This document shows, piece by piece, positions 36,395-45,582 of a DNA stretch of 64,000 bases. The stretch is from Actinocatenispora thailandica (GTDB taxonomy: Bacteria > Actinomycetota > Actinomycetes > Mycobacteriales > Micromonosporaceae), in the NCBI RefSeq assembly GCF_016865425.1, contig NZ_AP023355.1, positions 4,214,198-4,278,197 on the forward strand, read 5' to 3'. The position numbers and the translations under genes are program-made. The notes under the pieces were generated by a model. It was not told the origin of the DNA, ran no database searches, and saw nothing but the letters and a program-made list of their open reading frames with translations. How positions within the stretch are numbered: the first letter of the stretch is position 1; every line of letters begins with the position of its first letter.

Positions 36395-37344
36395 TGGATA
36401 CGCTCACCGAGCGGTACGTGCACGAGGTGGTCCGCCGGATCCCCGCCGCGAACCGGGACGACGTCGGCCGGGAGCTGCACGCGACGATCACCGACACCCT
36501 GGAGGCGCGCGCCGAACCCGACCGCGACGCCGCCGAGCGGGCCGTGCTGACCGAGATGGGCGATCCGATCCGCCTCGCCGCGCGGTACGCCGACCGGCCG
36601 CTCGCGCTGATCGGCCCCGACCTCTACCCGACGTACGTGCGGCTGCTGACGCTGCTGCTCGCCACGGTCGTGCCACTGGTCACGGTGATCAGCACCGTCG
36701 CCGACGTGCTGGAGCACGACGAGTTCGGTTCGGCGGTCGGTGCCGCGGTCGGTACCCTGGTCACCGTCGGCGCGCAGGTCTTCGCCTGGTTGACGCTGGG
36801 GTTCTTCCTCCTCTCCCGGTACCCGGGGCGGGCGGCGAAGGCGCGGGCCGCGGCCTGGACCCCGGACGCGCTGCCGCGGCGGCGCGCCGCGGATCGACCC
36901 ACCGCCGCGCCGATCGCCTCCGCGGCCTGGCACGCCGCGCTCGCCGGGCTGCTGATCTGGCAGCAGGTCGCGCTGCCCTACCGTGCCGGCGGCGGCGAGC
37001 GGCTGCCGGTGCTCGACCCGGCGCTGTGGTCCGGCCTGGCCTGGCCGATCCTGCTCGGGCTGGTCGCGCTGACCGGCCTGGACGTCGTCCGGGCGACCGG
37101 CCGCGGCTCGGGCGTCCGCCTCGCCGCCGGGTACGTGCTCGCCGAGGCGCTGTGCACCCTGCCGCTGGCGTGGACCGTGCAGCGGCACGCGATCTTCGAC
37201 CCGAGGTTCCTGGCCGACGTCAACGGCGGCTGGACCACGCCCGACTCGTTCTACTCGGTCACCGCCCTGGTCGTTCTCGGCATCGGGGTGATCGAGGCGG
37301 CCAAGCGGATCCGCGAGGCGCGCGCCACGCCCGCGCCACGCTGA
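36394..37344 (+). CDS. HAAS-domain membrane protein, PadR partner
   Basis: 316 residues from ATG 36394. The N-terminal 75 residues form a HAAS signalling domain (RYVHEVVRRIPAANRDDVGRE; AVLTEMGDPIRLAARY). Six or so membrane spans follow (LLTLLLATVVPLVTVISTVA; VTVGAQVFAWLTLGFFLLSR; and others). Function is not known; in related operons these proteins may act as membrane sensors or sequester PadR. Coupled to the PadR gene by a one-base overlap. Confidence 0.88.
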   Translation: MDTLTERYVHEVVRRIPAANRDDVGRELHATITDTLEARAEPDRDAAERAVLTEMGDPIRLAARYADRPLALIGPDLYPTYVRLLTLLLATVVPLVTVISTVADVLEHDEFGSAVGAAVGTLVTVGAQVFAWLTLGFFLLSRYPGRAAKARAAAWTPDALPRRRAADRPTAAPIASAAWHAALAGLLIWQQVALPYRAGGGERLPVLDPALWSGLAWPILLGLVALTGLDVVRATGRGSGVRLAAGYVLAEALCTLPLAWTVQRHAIFDPRFLADVNGGWTTPDSFYSVTALVVLGIGVIEAAKRIREARATPAPR

Positions 37345-37740
37345 CCCGCCGCCCCCGACCACCGGTGCCGGCCCGGCGCGGTACCCACCACTCGTGCCGC
37401 ATCGACCCGCTGCCCTTGCCGCACCGGCCGGCGGCCCCCGGCGCGCGCCGCGCCGAGCCGCCGCTCCGGGCCCCGGGCCCGCCCACCGCGCCGGGCACGC
37501 CCGGCGCGCCGACCCGTGGCCCGGACCTGGCACCCCAGGCGCGACCCGCGCCAGCCCGGTCAGGTCGGCTCGCGCGCGGCGATGCGGCCGGCTCGCCAGG
37601 CGTGGAATCGGCGGTTTCGGGGCCGGTGGCGCTCGGCCGCGGGTTAGCGTGCCGGAGGAGGGTCCGTGGGCGCGTCGCCTGCCGTGGTGCCGGAACGGGC
37701 CCGGCGAGGTGGCCCGGCCGGCCGACGGGAGGTCCGTGCG
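37345..37740. other. GC-rich intergenic region without a recognisable gene
   Basis: 396 bp of very high GC with Pro/Arg/Gly-only translations in every frame. No repeat array, RNA or clear promoter seen. The ribosome site of the next gene (GGGAGG at about 37728-37733) is at its end. Confidence 0.5.
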
Positions 37741-38172
37741 ATGGCACTCGACCAGGCGCAGCGCGCCGAGCTGCTGGCGACACCGCTGGTGGCGACGCTG
37801 GCCGTGGAGGACGGTACGCATCGCGGGCCGCTGGTGGCGCCGATCTGGTACGCGTACCGGCCGGGCGGCGACTTCGTCATGTTCACCGGTGCCGGGTCCC
37901 GCAAGGCCGCCGCGATCCGGCTCGCCGGCCGCTGCTCGCTGCTGGTGCAGCGGGACCGACCGACCTACCGGTACGTCGGTGTCGAGGGCACCGCCGGTCT
38001 CAGTTCGGCGGACGCGAGCGTGGTGCGGGAGATCGCCGGCCGCTACCTGACCGGCGCCGCGCTGGACGACTACGTCGCGGAGATCGTCGCCGACCCCGGC
38101 GCGTCCGTCGCGATCACGCTCACCCCGCGGCACTGGGTCTCCGCCGACATCGGCCTCGGCACCGCGGACTGA
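37741..38172 (+). CDS. PPOX-class (pyridoxamine 5'-phosphate oxidase-like) flavin/F420-binding protein
   Basis: 143 residues from ATG 37741 with ribosome site GGGAGG. Split-barrel fold features: LLATPLVATLAVEDGTHRGPLVAPIWYAY, then VMFTGAGSRKAAAIRLAGRCSLLVQ and PTYRYVGVEGTAGL. Family members bind FMN or F420 and reduce or oxidise small substrates, and many actinobacterial ones are F420-dependent. The cofactor cannot be decided from sequence alone. It appears to be a single-gene transcript. Confidence 0.85.
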   Translation: MALDQAQRAELLATPLVATLAVEDGTHRGPLVAPIWYAYRPGGDFVMFTGAGSRKAAAIRLAGRCSLLVQRDRPTYRYVGVEGTAGLSSADASVVREIAGRYLTGAALDDYVAEIVADPGASVAITLTPRHWVSADIGLGTAD

Positions 38173-38188
38173 GCAGTCGCCCCCGCCC

Positions 38189-38245
38189 CCCGATTGCGAT
38201 CGGGCCGAACCGGCGCGCCGGACAGGCGAAACGCGGAATCCGCGT
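38189..38245. promoter_or_regulatory. Two short palindromes between the PPOX gene and the sensor gene
   Basis: CCCGAT-N4-ATCGGG at 38189-38204 is a probable terminator of the PPOX gene. ACGCGGA-A-TCCGCGT at 38231-38245 is a perfect 7-bp-arm palindrome in the promoter region of the sensor gene and may be an operator. Confidence 0.45.
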
Positions 38246-38403
38246 GCATCGTCACCGTAGCGACCCGAACCGGCGGCGTGTCCTGGTGCGCGGCCCGTCG
38301 TTGCACCGATCGAGGGAACCCGCATCGCGCAACTCGCCCGCCGGGTGGCTGCACGGCGCGGCGACCTCGGCCGAGAATGTCCCCACCCCCGAACGGACAT
38401 GAC

Positions 38404-39546
38404 GTGGCAACTCTGCGATCGGCACCGTTGAAGACCCGGTTGAGGTGGGCGATCGTCGGCGTACTGGTCGTGCTCGCCCTGCTCGTGTCGTACGCGACGG
38501 CGATCACCTGGTACGCCGCGACCCGCCTGCACGACGCGCCGCTGCACACCGCGACCTGGCTGGTCGCCGCGATCGGTGCGGCGCTCGCCGCTGCCGTCGC
38601 GGTGGTCTGGGTCCGGCTGGCCCCCGCGCACGTCCTGACCCAGCTGCGCCGGCTCGCCGACAACGCGCACCAGCTGTCCGACGATCTGAGCCGGTTCGTC
38701 CGCCGGCTGCGGCACGGCGAGCACGTCGACCCGAAGTCGGTCCTGCGGCCGATCCAGATCGGTACCGACGAGTTCGGTGCGGTGGCCCGGGCGCAGCAGT
38801 CGCTGGCGACCGACGTGGTGGCCGCCACGCTGGAAGAGGCGCGGCGGGAGAACGACCTGAGTCTCGCGCTCGGCCTGGCACGCCGTTTCGCCGAGCCGAC
38901 CAGGGCGCTGCGGACCACGATCGTCGAGTGGCTGCGGCGCACCGAGCTGACCCCGGAGGACACCACCCGGCTGTACGCGCTGGAGGCGCACGCCCAGCGC
39001 ATCCAGCGGGCGGTGGACAACATCGTCATCGCGATGGGTGAGCGGCCGCTCGCGCCGCACCGGCGGCCGCAGCGGATGGTCGACGTGCTGCAGGCCGCCG
39101 TGCAGGAGACCACCGACCACGTCCGGGTGTCGTTCCTGCCGGTACAGGAGTGCCAGGTCGCCGCGGACACGGTCGCCGAGCTCATCCACGTGCTGGCCGA
39201 GCTGGTGGAGAACGCGACCCGGTTCTCCCCGCCCGGTACGCCGGTGACGGTGGCCGGCAGCCTCGGCTCGCACGGGTACTGCGTGGAGATCGAGGACCGC
39301 GGCGACGGGCCGGGGCCGGCGGCGCTGGCCGAGCTGACCGCGATCGCCCGCGACCCGGATCCGCCGGTGTTGCACGCGGCACGGCTGGGCCTGACGGTGG
39401 TGGGTCGGCTCGCCGCGGCTCGCGGGATCACCGTCACGCTGCGCCCCAGCCCGTACGGCGGAACGACCGCGATCGTGCTGATCCCGCCGGCCCTGCTGCA
39501 CGACGTGGATGCCGAGGCGCTGCTGCCCTCCCGGGGCGGCGTGTGA
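38404..39546 (+). CDS. CvnA-like membrane sensor with HATPase domain
   Basis: 380 residues from GTG 38404. Two N-terminal membrane spans (IVGVLVVLALLVSYATAITW; TWLVAAIGAALAAAVAVVWV) bracket a very short extracellular loop of about 20 residues, unlike the large sensor domain of full CvnA. Then a helical linker (LYALEAHAQRIQRAVDNIVI) and an HATPase_c domain with N box ELVENATRFSPP and G1 box EDRGDGPG. No classical phospho-acceptor H-box is evident, as usual for conservon sensors. Co-transcribed and overlapping with the DUF742 gene. Signal unknown. Confidence 0.88.
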   Translation: MATLRSAPLKTRLRWAIVGVLVVLALLVSYATAITWYAATRLHDAPLHTATWLVAAIGAALAAAVAVVWVRLAPAHVLTQLRRLADNAHQLSDDLSRFVRRLRHGEHVDPKSVLRPIQIGTDEFGAVARAQQSLATDVVAATLEEARRENDLSLALGLARRFAEPTRALRTTIVEWLRRTELTPEDTTRLYALEAHAQRIQRAVDNIVIAMGERPLAPHRRPQRMVDVLQAAVQETTDHVRVSFLPVQECQVAADTVAELIHVLAELVENATRFSPPGTPVTVAGSLGSHGYCVEIEDRGDGPGPAALAELTAIARDPDPPVLHAARLGLTVVGRLAAARGITVTLRPSPYGGTTAIVLIPPALLHDVDAEALLPSRGGV

Positions 39547-40121
39547 TGGCCGCGGGGGAACCGGCAACCCACCGGCACCGTGCGGACTGGACCACCGGGC
39601 AGGACGGGGCAGCGACGCCCGCCGGCACCTGGGGTACCGGAGGCGGCTGGCGTGGCGAACCGGCCGCAGGCCGCTGGCATGGTGAACCGGCCGGAGGCGG
39701 CTGGCGTGGCGAACCGGCCGGCGCGGGAGGCTGGCGCATCGACCCTGCCGGAACCACGCCGACGAGCACCCCGAACGACCGGGAGGAGGACGAGCTGCCG
39801 ATCGTCGCCGCGTACATGGTCACCCGCGGCCGGGTCGCGGCGACGCCGTACAACCGGACCGCGACCGTGTACGGGCGGCCCGGCGACACGGCCGCCGTCT
39901 ACGGGCTGGACCCGGCGCACCTGCGGGTGCTGGACATCGTCAACGCCCGGCCCAGCGCCGTCGCCGAGATCGCCGGGCTGATGAACGTGCCGGTGGTCGC
40001 GGTACGGGTACTGCTGGACGAGCTGGTCGGTCGCCGGCTCGTCGCGGTGACCGGCCCGGACGGCCCGCCGCCGACCCCGGCGATACTGACCCGCGCGCTG
40101 TCCGGCCTGCGCACGATCTGA
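39546..40121 (+). CDS. DUF742 (CvnC-like) protein
   Basis: 191 residues from ATG 39546, overlapping the sensor stop (TGATG). The N-terminal 75 residues are a low-complexity Trp-Arg-Gly-Glu-Pro repeat (WRGEPAAGRWHGEPAGGGWR). The DUF742 domain follows: IVAAYMVTRGRVAATPYNRTATVY, then LRVLDIVNARPSAVAEIAGLMNVPVVAVRVLLDEL, a winged-helix-like fold. In conservons, CvnC works with CvnA, CvnB (roadblock) and CvnD (GTPase) as a G-protein-like switch. No roadblock or GTPase gene is here. Confidence 0.92.
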   Translation: MAAGEPATHRHRADWTTGQDGAATPAGTWGTGGGWRGEPAAGRWHGEPAGGGWRGEPAGAGGWRIDPAGTTPTSTPNDREEDELPIVAAYMVTRGRVAATPYNRTATVYGRPGDTAAVYGLDPAHLRVLDIVNARPSAVAEIAGLMNVPVVAVRVLLDELVGRRLVAVTGPDGPPPTPAILTRALSGLRTI

Positions 40122-40189
40122 CCGGCCGCGGAGGCGGCGCCGCCGAGCCGAAGCGAACCCGGGCGGGCCGGTTCGGTAGGTTCGCCGGT

Positions 40190-41482
40190 ATGGACTTCGA
40201 CGCGGCGCGGTGGCGGGATCGGTTGGCCCGGTTGAGTTCCACCGCCGGGGTTCCCGGTGCGGTGCTGGGTGTGCTGGTCGACGGTACGGTGCACGAGGTG
40301 GCGACCGGGGTGCTGCACGTCGGCACCGGCGCGCCGGTCTCGACCGGCTCGCTGTTCCAGCTCGGCTCGCTGAGCAAGGTGTACACCGCGACGATCGTCC
40401 AGCGGCTGGTGGACGCCGGCCGGGTCACGCTGGACACCCCGGTTCGCGCGATCCTGCCCGAGTTCCGGCTGTCCGACGCCGCGGCCACCGACGCGGTGAC
40501 CCTCCGGCACCTGCTCACCCACACCAGCGGCATCGACGGCGACTACTTCCACGACACCGGCCGCGGCGACGACTGCCTGGCCCGCTACGTCGCGGCCTGC
40601 GCCGACCTCCCGCTGGTGCACCCGGTCGGCGCGACCAGCTCGTACTCCAACGCCGCGTTCAGCATCGCCGGCCGGGTGATCGAGGCGCTCACCGGTACCA
40701 GCTGGGACGCCGCGCTGTCGTCGGTGGTGCTGGCGCCGCTCGGGCTGCGGCACACCGTCACGCTGCCGGAGCAGGCCCTGCGGTACGCGACCGCGATCGG
40801 GCACGAGGACGGGCAACCGGTGCCGCAGTGGGGGTTTCCGCGCTCCACCGGCCCGGCCGGCGGCGTACTGGCGACCGCCGCGGACGTGCTGGCCTTCGTC
40901 GCGGAGCACCTGCGCGACGATGCGCTCGCGCCGATGCGCGAGCCGCAGGCCGAGGTGCCGACCGGCTGGGCGGTGCAGCGCCGCGGGCTCGGCTGGCAGC
41001 TGTACGACTGGTCCGGCCGGACGGTGTTCGGGCACGACGGTGAGACGCTCGGCCAGTACGCGTACCTGCGGGTGGTGCCGGACCGCGGGGTGGCGGCGGT
41101 GCTGCTGACCAACGGCGGCGAGCCGAACCCGCTCTACCAGACGCTGTTCGGCGAGCTGCTCGGTGAGCTGGCCGGCGTGGCCCCGCCCCGGCTCGCCGCA
41201 CCGGCGTCACCGCGGCCGGTCGACGCGGCGCGCTACACCGGGACCTACCGGAACCTGGTGCGGACCGTCCGGGTCGACGAAGCGGCCGGCGGCCTGCGGG
41301 TGCACAGCCGGTACGCGAGCGAGCTGTCGGCGCCGAGCGAGCAGACCGTGACGCTCGTTGCGCTGCGCGACGCCATGTTCGTCGACACCGAGCAGTCGCC
41401 GTCGGGGTGGCACTTCCTGCCGCGTCCCGACGGCCGGTACGACCTGTTCCAGGGCGGCCGGCTGCTGCCCCGCGCCGACTGA
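40190..41482 (+). CDS. Serine beta-lactamase/DD-peptidase-like hydrolase
   Basis: 430 residues from ATG 40190. Class C-type active site: SxxK in QLGSLSKVYT near residue 66, YxN in SSYSNAAFS near residue 155, and a candidate third motif HDGET. The C-terminal ~100 residues form a beta-barrel-like extension (VDAARYTGTYRNLVRTVRVD) seen in esterase or peptidase members. No signal peptide is seen, so the enzyme may be cytoplasmic. The substrate could be an ester, amide or D-amino-acid peptide; antibiotic hydrolysis is not implied. Confidence 0.88.
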   Translation: MDFDAARWRDRLARLSSTAGVPGAVLGVLVDGTVHEVATGVLHVGTGAPVSTGSLFQLGSLSKVYTATIVQRLVDAGRVTLDTPVRAILPEFRLSDAAATDAVTLRHLLTHTSGIDGDYFHDTGRGDDCLARYVAACADLPLVHPVGATSSYSNAAFSIAGRVIEALTGTSWDAALSSVVLAPLGLRHTVTLPEQALRYATAIGHEDGQPVPQWGFPRSTGPAGGVLATAADVLAFVAEHLRDDALAPMREPQAEVPTGWAVQRRGLGWQLYDWSGRTVFGHDGETLGQYAYLRVVPDRGVAAVLLTNGGEPNPLYQTLFGELLGELAGVAPPRLAAPASPRPVDAARYTGTYRNLVRTVRVDEAAGGLRVHSRYASELSAPSEQTVTLVALRDAMFVDTEQSPSGWHFLPRPDGRYDLFQGGRLLPRAD

Positions 41483-41520
41483 GGCACCACCCCGGCCGAC
41501 TCCCGGCCAGCCGGTGTCGA

Positions 41521-42912
41521 TCAGGCAGTCAGGCTGTCGAGCCAGGCCTGGTGCGCGGCGGTGAGCTCGGCGACCAGGCCCGGGTGGCGATCGGCCAGGT
41601 TGGTCGTCTCGCCGATGTCGTCACCGAGGTGGTAGAGACCCAGGCCGGCGCCGGGATCGGCGTGCTCGACGGTACGGATGCCCTCGACCTGCGGCGCACC
41701 CGGCTCGACGTAGCGCAGCTTCCAGTCGCCGCGCCGGATCGCCCACTGCCAGCCGCAGTCCCAGTGCAGCGCGTCGTGCCCGCCGGCACGCTCGCCACGC
41801 AGCAGCGCGGCCTGGTCGACGCCGTCGGAGTCCGCGTACCCGGCCGGGTCGGCGCCGGCCGCGGCGAGCAGCGTCGGGTACAGGTCGAGCGAGGAGACGA
41901 GGCCGGCCCGGTCGTGCCCGCCGGTGATGCCGCCGCCCGGCCACCGGACCAGCAGCGGTACCCGGATGCCGCCCTCCCACAGCGTGTACTTGGTGCCGGC
42001 CAGCGGCGCGTTGTCACCGTAGTTGCAGGTGGATCCGCCGTTGTCGGTCAGGTAGACGACGATCGTGTCGTCGGCGAGGCCGCGCGCGTCCAGCTCGTCG
42101 AGCAGCCGGCCGATCTCGGCGTCCATCAGCTCCAGCTGCGCGGCGTAGTAGGCGCGGCCGTCCGGCAGGTTGGGGCTGATCACCCCGTCGTACCAGTCGG
42201 CGTAGGGCTCGCCGGCCTCGTCCCAGTCGGGCCGGGTCGGCAGCCCGCGGCGGGCGAGTTCGGCCGGCGGCAGCTGCCAGCAGAAGTTGTGCACCGCGTT
42301 GAACGCCACCATGCAGAAGAACGGCTCGTCGGCGTGCCGGGCCACGAAGTCGCGGGCCCGGTCGCCGAGCTCGGCGGTGAGGAAGCCCTCCAGTTCCACC
42401 TCCTCGTCGCCGTCGAACATCGGCTGCACCGCCATCCGCCAGGACGCCTCCGGGCCGTACTCGTCGACCGCGGCGCGGGAGTGGCGCAGGTAGTTGAGCC
42501 GACCCATCTGCCGGCCGGCGAGCCCGTAGTAGGACTCGGCGAAGCCGTGGCGCGGCGGGCAGGCCCGGTCGCCGGGGCCTTCCTGCCCGTAGTGGACCTT
42601 GCCGAAGTAGCCGGTGGCGTAGCCCAGCTCGGCGAACCGTTCGGCCAGGCTCGCACCGTCCGGCGCGAACGCCGACGAGTCGAACCAGCGGGCTCCCCAG
42701 CGCTGCTGGTAGCGGCCGGCGATCAGACCGGCTCGGGACGGGCTGCAGATCGGGGCCGTGACGTACGCGTCGGTGCAGCCGACGCCCTCGGCGGCGAGCC
42801 GGTCCAGCGCCGGCGTCACCGCGTCCGGGCTGCGCCCCAGCCGCCCGCGGTCGGCGTACCCGTGGTCGTCGGAGACGATCAGCACCACGTTCGGCCCGCG
42901 CCTGCCACTCAT
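41521..42912 (-). CDS. Type I (formylglycine) sulfatase
   Basis: 463 residues from ATG 42912. Metal-binding N-terminus VVLIVSDDHGYAD and the sulfatase signature CSPSRAGLIAGRY, where the Cys becomes formylglycine. Further metal site in YLTDNGGST and substrate-site KYTLWEGGIRVPLLVRWPG. It removes sulfate esters, probably from glycans. There is no signal peptide, so it acts in the cytoplasm on imported substrate. It needs a formylglycine-generating enzyme, not encoded in this window. Downstream of the ABC importer genes on the same strand with a 67-bp gap. Confidence 0.95.
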   Translation of the reverse strand: MSGRRGPNVVLIVSDDHGYADRGRLGRSPDAVTPALDRLAAEGVGCTDAYVTAPICSPSRAGLIAGRYQQRWGARWFDSSAFAPDGASLAERFAELGYATGYFGKVHYGQEGPGDRACPPRHGFAESYYGLAGRQMGRLNYLRHSRAAVDEYGPEASWRMAVQPMFDGDEEVELEGFLTAELGDRARDFVARHADEPFFCMVAFNAVHNFCWQLPPAELARRGLPTRPDWDEAGEPYADWYDGVISPNLPDGRAYYAAQLELMDAEIGRLLDELDARGLADDTIVVYLTDNGGSTCNYGDNAPLAGTKYTLWEGGIRVPLLVRWPGGGITGGHDRAGLVSSLDLYPTLLAAAGADPAGYADSDGVDQAALLRGERAGGHDALHWDCGWQWAIRRGDWKLRYVEPGAPQVEGIRTVEHADPGAGLGLYHLGDDIGETTNLADRHPGLVAELTAAHQAWLDSLTA

Positions 42913-42979
42913 CGCCGCTCCGTTCTGCCGCAACCGTTCCCGGCACCGGGCGGGTCGGGCCGCCCGGTGCCGGCTGTCC

Positions 42980-44617
42980 TCAGGAGTCCTTCGCGATGGA
43001 CTGCTCGAACTCGTGCCGGATCTTGTCGCCGCCGCCGGAGCGCCAGTCGCTGCGCAGCTGCTTGAGCGCCGAGATCGGCTTGCGACCTTGTACCACATCG
43101 GCGACGAAATCGCTGTACAGCTGGGCCAGCGTGGGCCCCTTGGAGGTGTTGGTGTCCGAGTAGTGCCCGCTGGTCGGGTTCGGCTGCGCGATCTTGAGCA
43201 GCTTCTGCTCCAGCGCGTAGGTGTCCTTGGTGAACTGCGCGTTGCTCGGCGTGTACAGGTACTCCGGGCAGTTGGCGAGGAACTGCAGCGGGCCGGACAG
43301 CAGCGTCTCGGTCTGCCCCTTGGTGGTCAGCTGCGGGTTGCCGTGCGCGTCGAGCCGGTAGTGGGTGCCCTCGGTGCCGTACAGCAGGAAGTTGCGCTCG
43401 GCCGACCCGAACGGCGCGGCCAGGTAGTCGAGGATGCCGAGCAGTTGCTCGACGCGCTTGTCGTTGCCGCTGGCGCGGATCGCGGTGAACCCGACCGACC
43501 CGTACCCGAGGTCGAAGGTGGGGGTGGCCTTGCCGTCGAAGCCGAAGGGCACGATCGCGCCGACCGGGTACTTGACCGTCCGAGGTGAACCGAGGTAGCC
43601 GGGGAACGACGCGACGCTGGCGGCGACCGCACCCTGCGCCATCTTGTCGTCCGCGTTGCTCATCTTCGGGTCCGGGAAGAACACCCCCGCCTTGTACAGC
43701 TTGACGACGAACTCCAGCGCGGCCTCGTACTCGTCGGTCTCGATGTAGTACGTCAGCTTCCCGCCGGACTCGCGCCACCCGTTCGGTACGCCGTGCCACT
43801 CCCCCACCATGTGCAGGCAGTTCTGCAGCGTGTACTGGCCGTTCTCCAGCGCGTACCGGTTCGACTTGGCGTGCGTGATCTGCTTGCACTTGTCGAGGAA
43901 CTCGGTGGCGTCGTGGAACACCGCACCGCCGACCGGCTCCCACAGCTTCGTGTTCACCTTGTACACCTGGCCGAACGTGCCGTACGGCACGGCGACGCCC
44001 CAGATCTTCCCGTTGATCACCGCGGTCTTCCAGGCGTACTGCTGGATGTTGGCCAGGTTGGGATACTTCAACACCTTGTCCCCGGACAGGTGCGGGGTCA
44101 GGTCGACGAACTTCGCCTGGGCCAGCTCGGCGATGTGCTGCAGCCCCTGGTTCGGGGCGACCCACACCAGGTCCGGCAGGTTGTCGCCGGCCACCATGCT
44201 GTTGAACACGGTCGGGTAGTCGTCGCTGCCGATGCGCACCTTCAGGTGCTCGACCCCGAGCCGCGAGTTCAACTGCTGCCAGTAGGTGTTGCTGCCCTCC
44301 GCCGGCGGCAGCTGGGTCTCCCCGTAGGTCAGCGAGGTGACGGTACCGCCCTTGCCCGGCGCGGTCGACACCGACCGCTTCGCGTCCTTCGGGAAGCTCA
44401 GGTACCCCGGGTCGAGGCCCTGCGCCGAGCCGGGCAGGTCCGGTTCGCCGCCGGCGAACGGCCGGTAGGTGGGTAGCTTCACCTTCGCCGACGCGGTCGC
44501 GCCGCCGCCGCCGGCCTTCGTCGAGCAGCCCGCGAGCGCCGGGCCGGCGAGCGCGGCGAGGCCGGCGGCACCGGCCGCACCCAGCAGCGTCCGCCGGGAA
44601 ACACCGTCACTGGTCAT
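42980..44617 (-). CDS. ABC transporter substrate-binding lipoprotein (LipO/CUT1-like)
   Basis: 545 residues from ATG 44617. The N-terminus has a twin-arginine motif (SRRTLLGAAGAAGLAALAG) and a lipobox ending LAGCS near residue 31, so likely a Tat lipoprotein. It is long for the family, as in LipO/YtcQ-type binding proteins for complex oligosaccharides (VAPNQGLQHIAELAQAKFVDLTPHL; GVAVPYGTFGQVYKVNTKLW). It delivers substrate to the two permeases upstream. The nearby sulfatase and glycosidase-like gene imply a sulfated glycan ligand. Confidence 0.92.
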   Translation of the reverse strand: MTSDGVSRRTLLGAAGAAGLAALAGPALAGCSTKAGGGGATASAKVKLPTYRPFAGGEPDLPGSAQGLDPGYLSFPKDAKRSVSTAPGKGGTVTSLTYGETQLPPAEGSNTYWQQLNSRLGVEHLKVRIGSDDYPTVFNSMVAGDNLPDLVWVAPNQGLQHIAELAQAKFVDLTPHLSGDKVLKYPNLANIQQYAWKTAVINGKIWGVAVPYGTFGQVYKVNTKLWEPVGGAVFHDATEFLDKCKQITHAKSNRYALENGQYTLQNCLHMVGEWHGVPNGWRESGGKLTYYIETDEYEAALEFVVKLYKAGVFFPDPKMSNADDKMAQGAVAASVASFPGYLGSPRTVKYPVGAIVPFGFDGKATPTFDLGYGSVGFTAIRASGNDKRVEQLLGILDYLAAPFGSAERNFLLYGTEGTHYRLDAHGNPQLTTKGQTETLLSGPLQFLANCPEYLYTPSNAQFTKDTYALEQKLLKIAQPNPTSGHYSDTNTSKGPTLAQLYSDFVADVVQGRKPISALKQLRSDWRSGGGDKIRHEFEQSIAKDS

Positions 44618-44652
44618 CGTTGACACTCCTTCGTGGACACCGGGAGGGGTTC

Positions 44653-45582
44653 TCAGCCCTTGACGGCGCCGGTCAGCACGCCGCGGACGAAGTACTTCTG
44701 CAGGAACGGGTAGACCGCGGCGATCGGCACGATCGCGATCACCAGCACCGCCATCTGCAGCGACTGGGACGGCGGCAGCGTCTGCACGCCGAGCGCGGTC
44801 GCCGTCATCGAGTCGCCCTGGATCACGTACTTGCGCAGGATCACCTGCAACGGCCACCGGGACGAGTCCGACAGGTACAGGATCGCGTTGAAGAACGTGT
44901 TCCAGTAGGACACCGCGTAGTAGAGCGCGACGACGGCGAGCACCGCGCGCGACAGCGGCAGCACGATCCGGGTCAGGATCCGTACCTCGCCGGCACCGTC
45001 GATGCGCGCCGCGTCGATCAGCTCGTCCGGGATCGCCTGGAAGAACGCCCGGACCACGACCACGTTGAACGCGTTGAGCAGTACCGGCACGACCAGCGCG
45101 GCGTACGAGTCGAGCAGGCCGAGCTGCTTGACCACCAGGTAGTTCGGGATGATGCCGGGCGCGAACAGGAACGTACCGAGCATCAGCAGCAGGATCGGCC
45201 GGGTGCCGGTGGTGTTGGGCCGGGACAGCCCGTAGGCCAGCATCACGGTGCAGGCCAGGCTCGCCGCGGTGCCGACCAGGGTGATGCCGATCGAGACCGC
45301 GGCCGAACGCGCCACCACCCCGCCGGACAGCACCACCCGGTACGCCTCCAGCGTCGGGTGGTGCGGGACGAGCACGAACCCGCCGCCGTCGATGATCTCC
45401 TGCCGCGGCGCCAGGCTGGTGCCGAGCACGATCAGGAACGGATAGATCACCAGCGCGCAGATCACGATCAGCGCGACGCCCTTGAGGATCCGGCCGAGCC
45501 TGGTCGGTTCCTCCAACCACGGCGGTACGTCGGCCCGGAAGATGCGCGCGAGCGCGCGGCTGGCCAGCCCGGTACCGGTCAT
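44653..45582 (-). CDS. ABC transporter permease (LplC/CUT1 type)
   Basis: 309 residues from ATG 45582, overlapping the upstream permease stop (ATGA). Six membrane spans (GVALIVICALVIYPFLIVLG first). The EAA loop is IPDELIDAARIDGAGEVRIL, followed by SYWNTFFNAILYLSDSSRWPLQVILR, which is the LplC-type signature. Pairs with the following permease entry. No ATPase in the operon, so a shared ATPase is presumed. Confidence 0.93.
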   Translation of the reverse strand: MTGTGLASRALARIFRADVPPWLEEPTRLGRILKGVALIVICALVIYPFLIVLGTSLAPRQEIIDGGGFVLVPHHPTLEAYRVVLSGGVVARSAAVSIGITLVGTAASLACTVMLAYGLSRPNTTGTRPILLLMLGTFLFAPGIIPNYLVVKQLGLLDSYAALVVPVLLNAFNVVVVRAFFQAIPDELIDAARIDGAGEVRILTRIVLPLSRAVLAVVALYYAVSYWNTFFNAILYLSDSSRWPLQVILRKYVIQGDSMTATALGVQTLPPSQSLQMAVLVIAIVPIAAVYPFLQKYFVRGVLTGAVKG

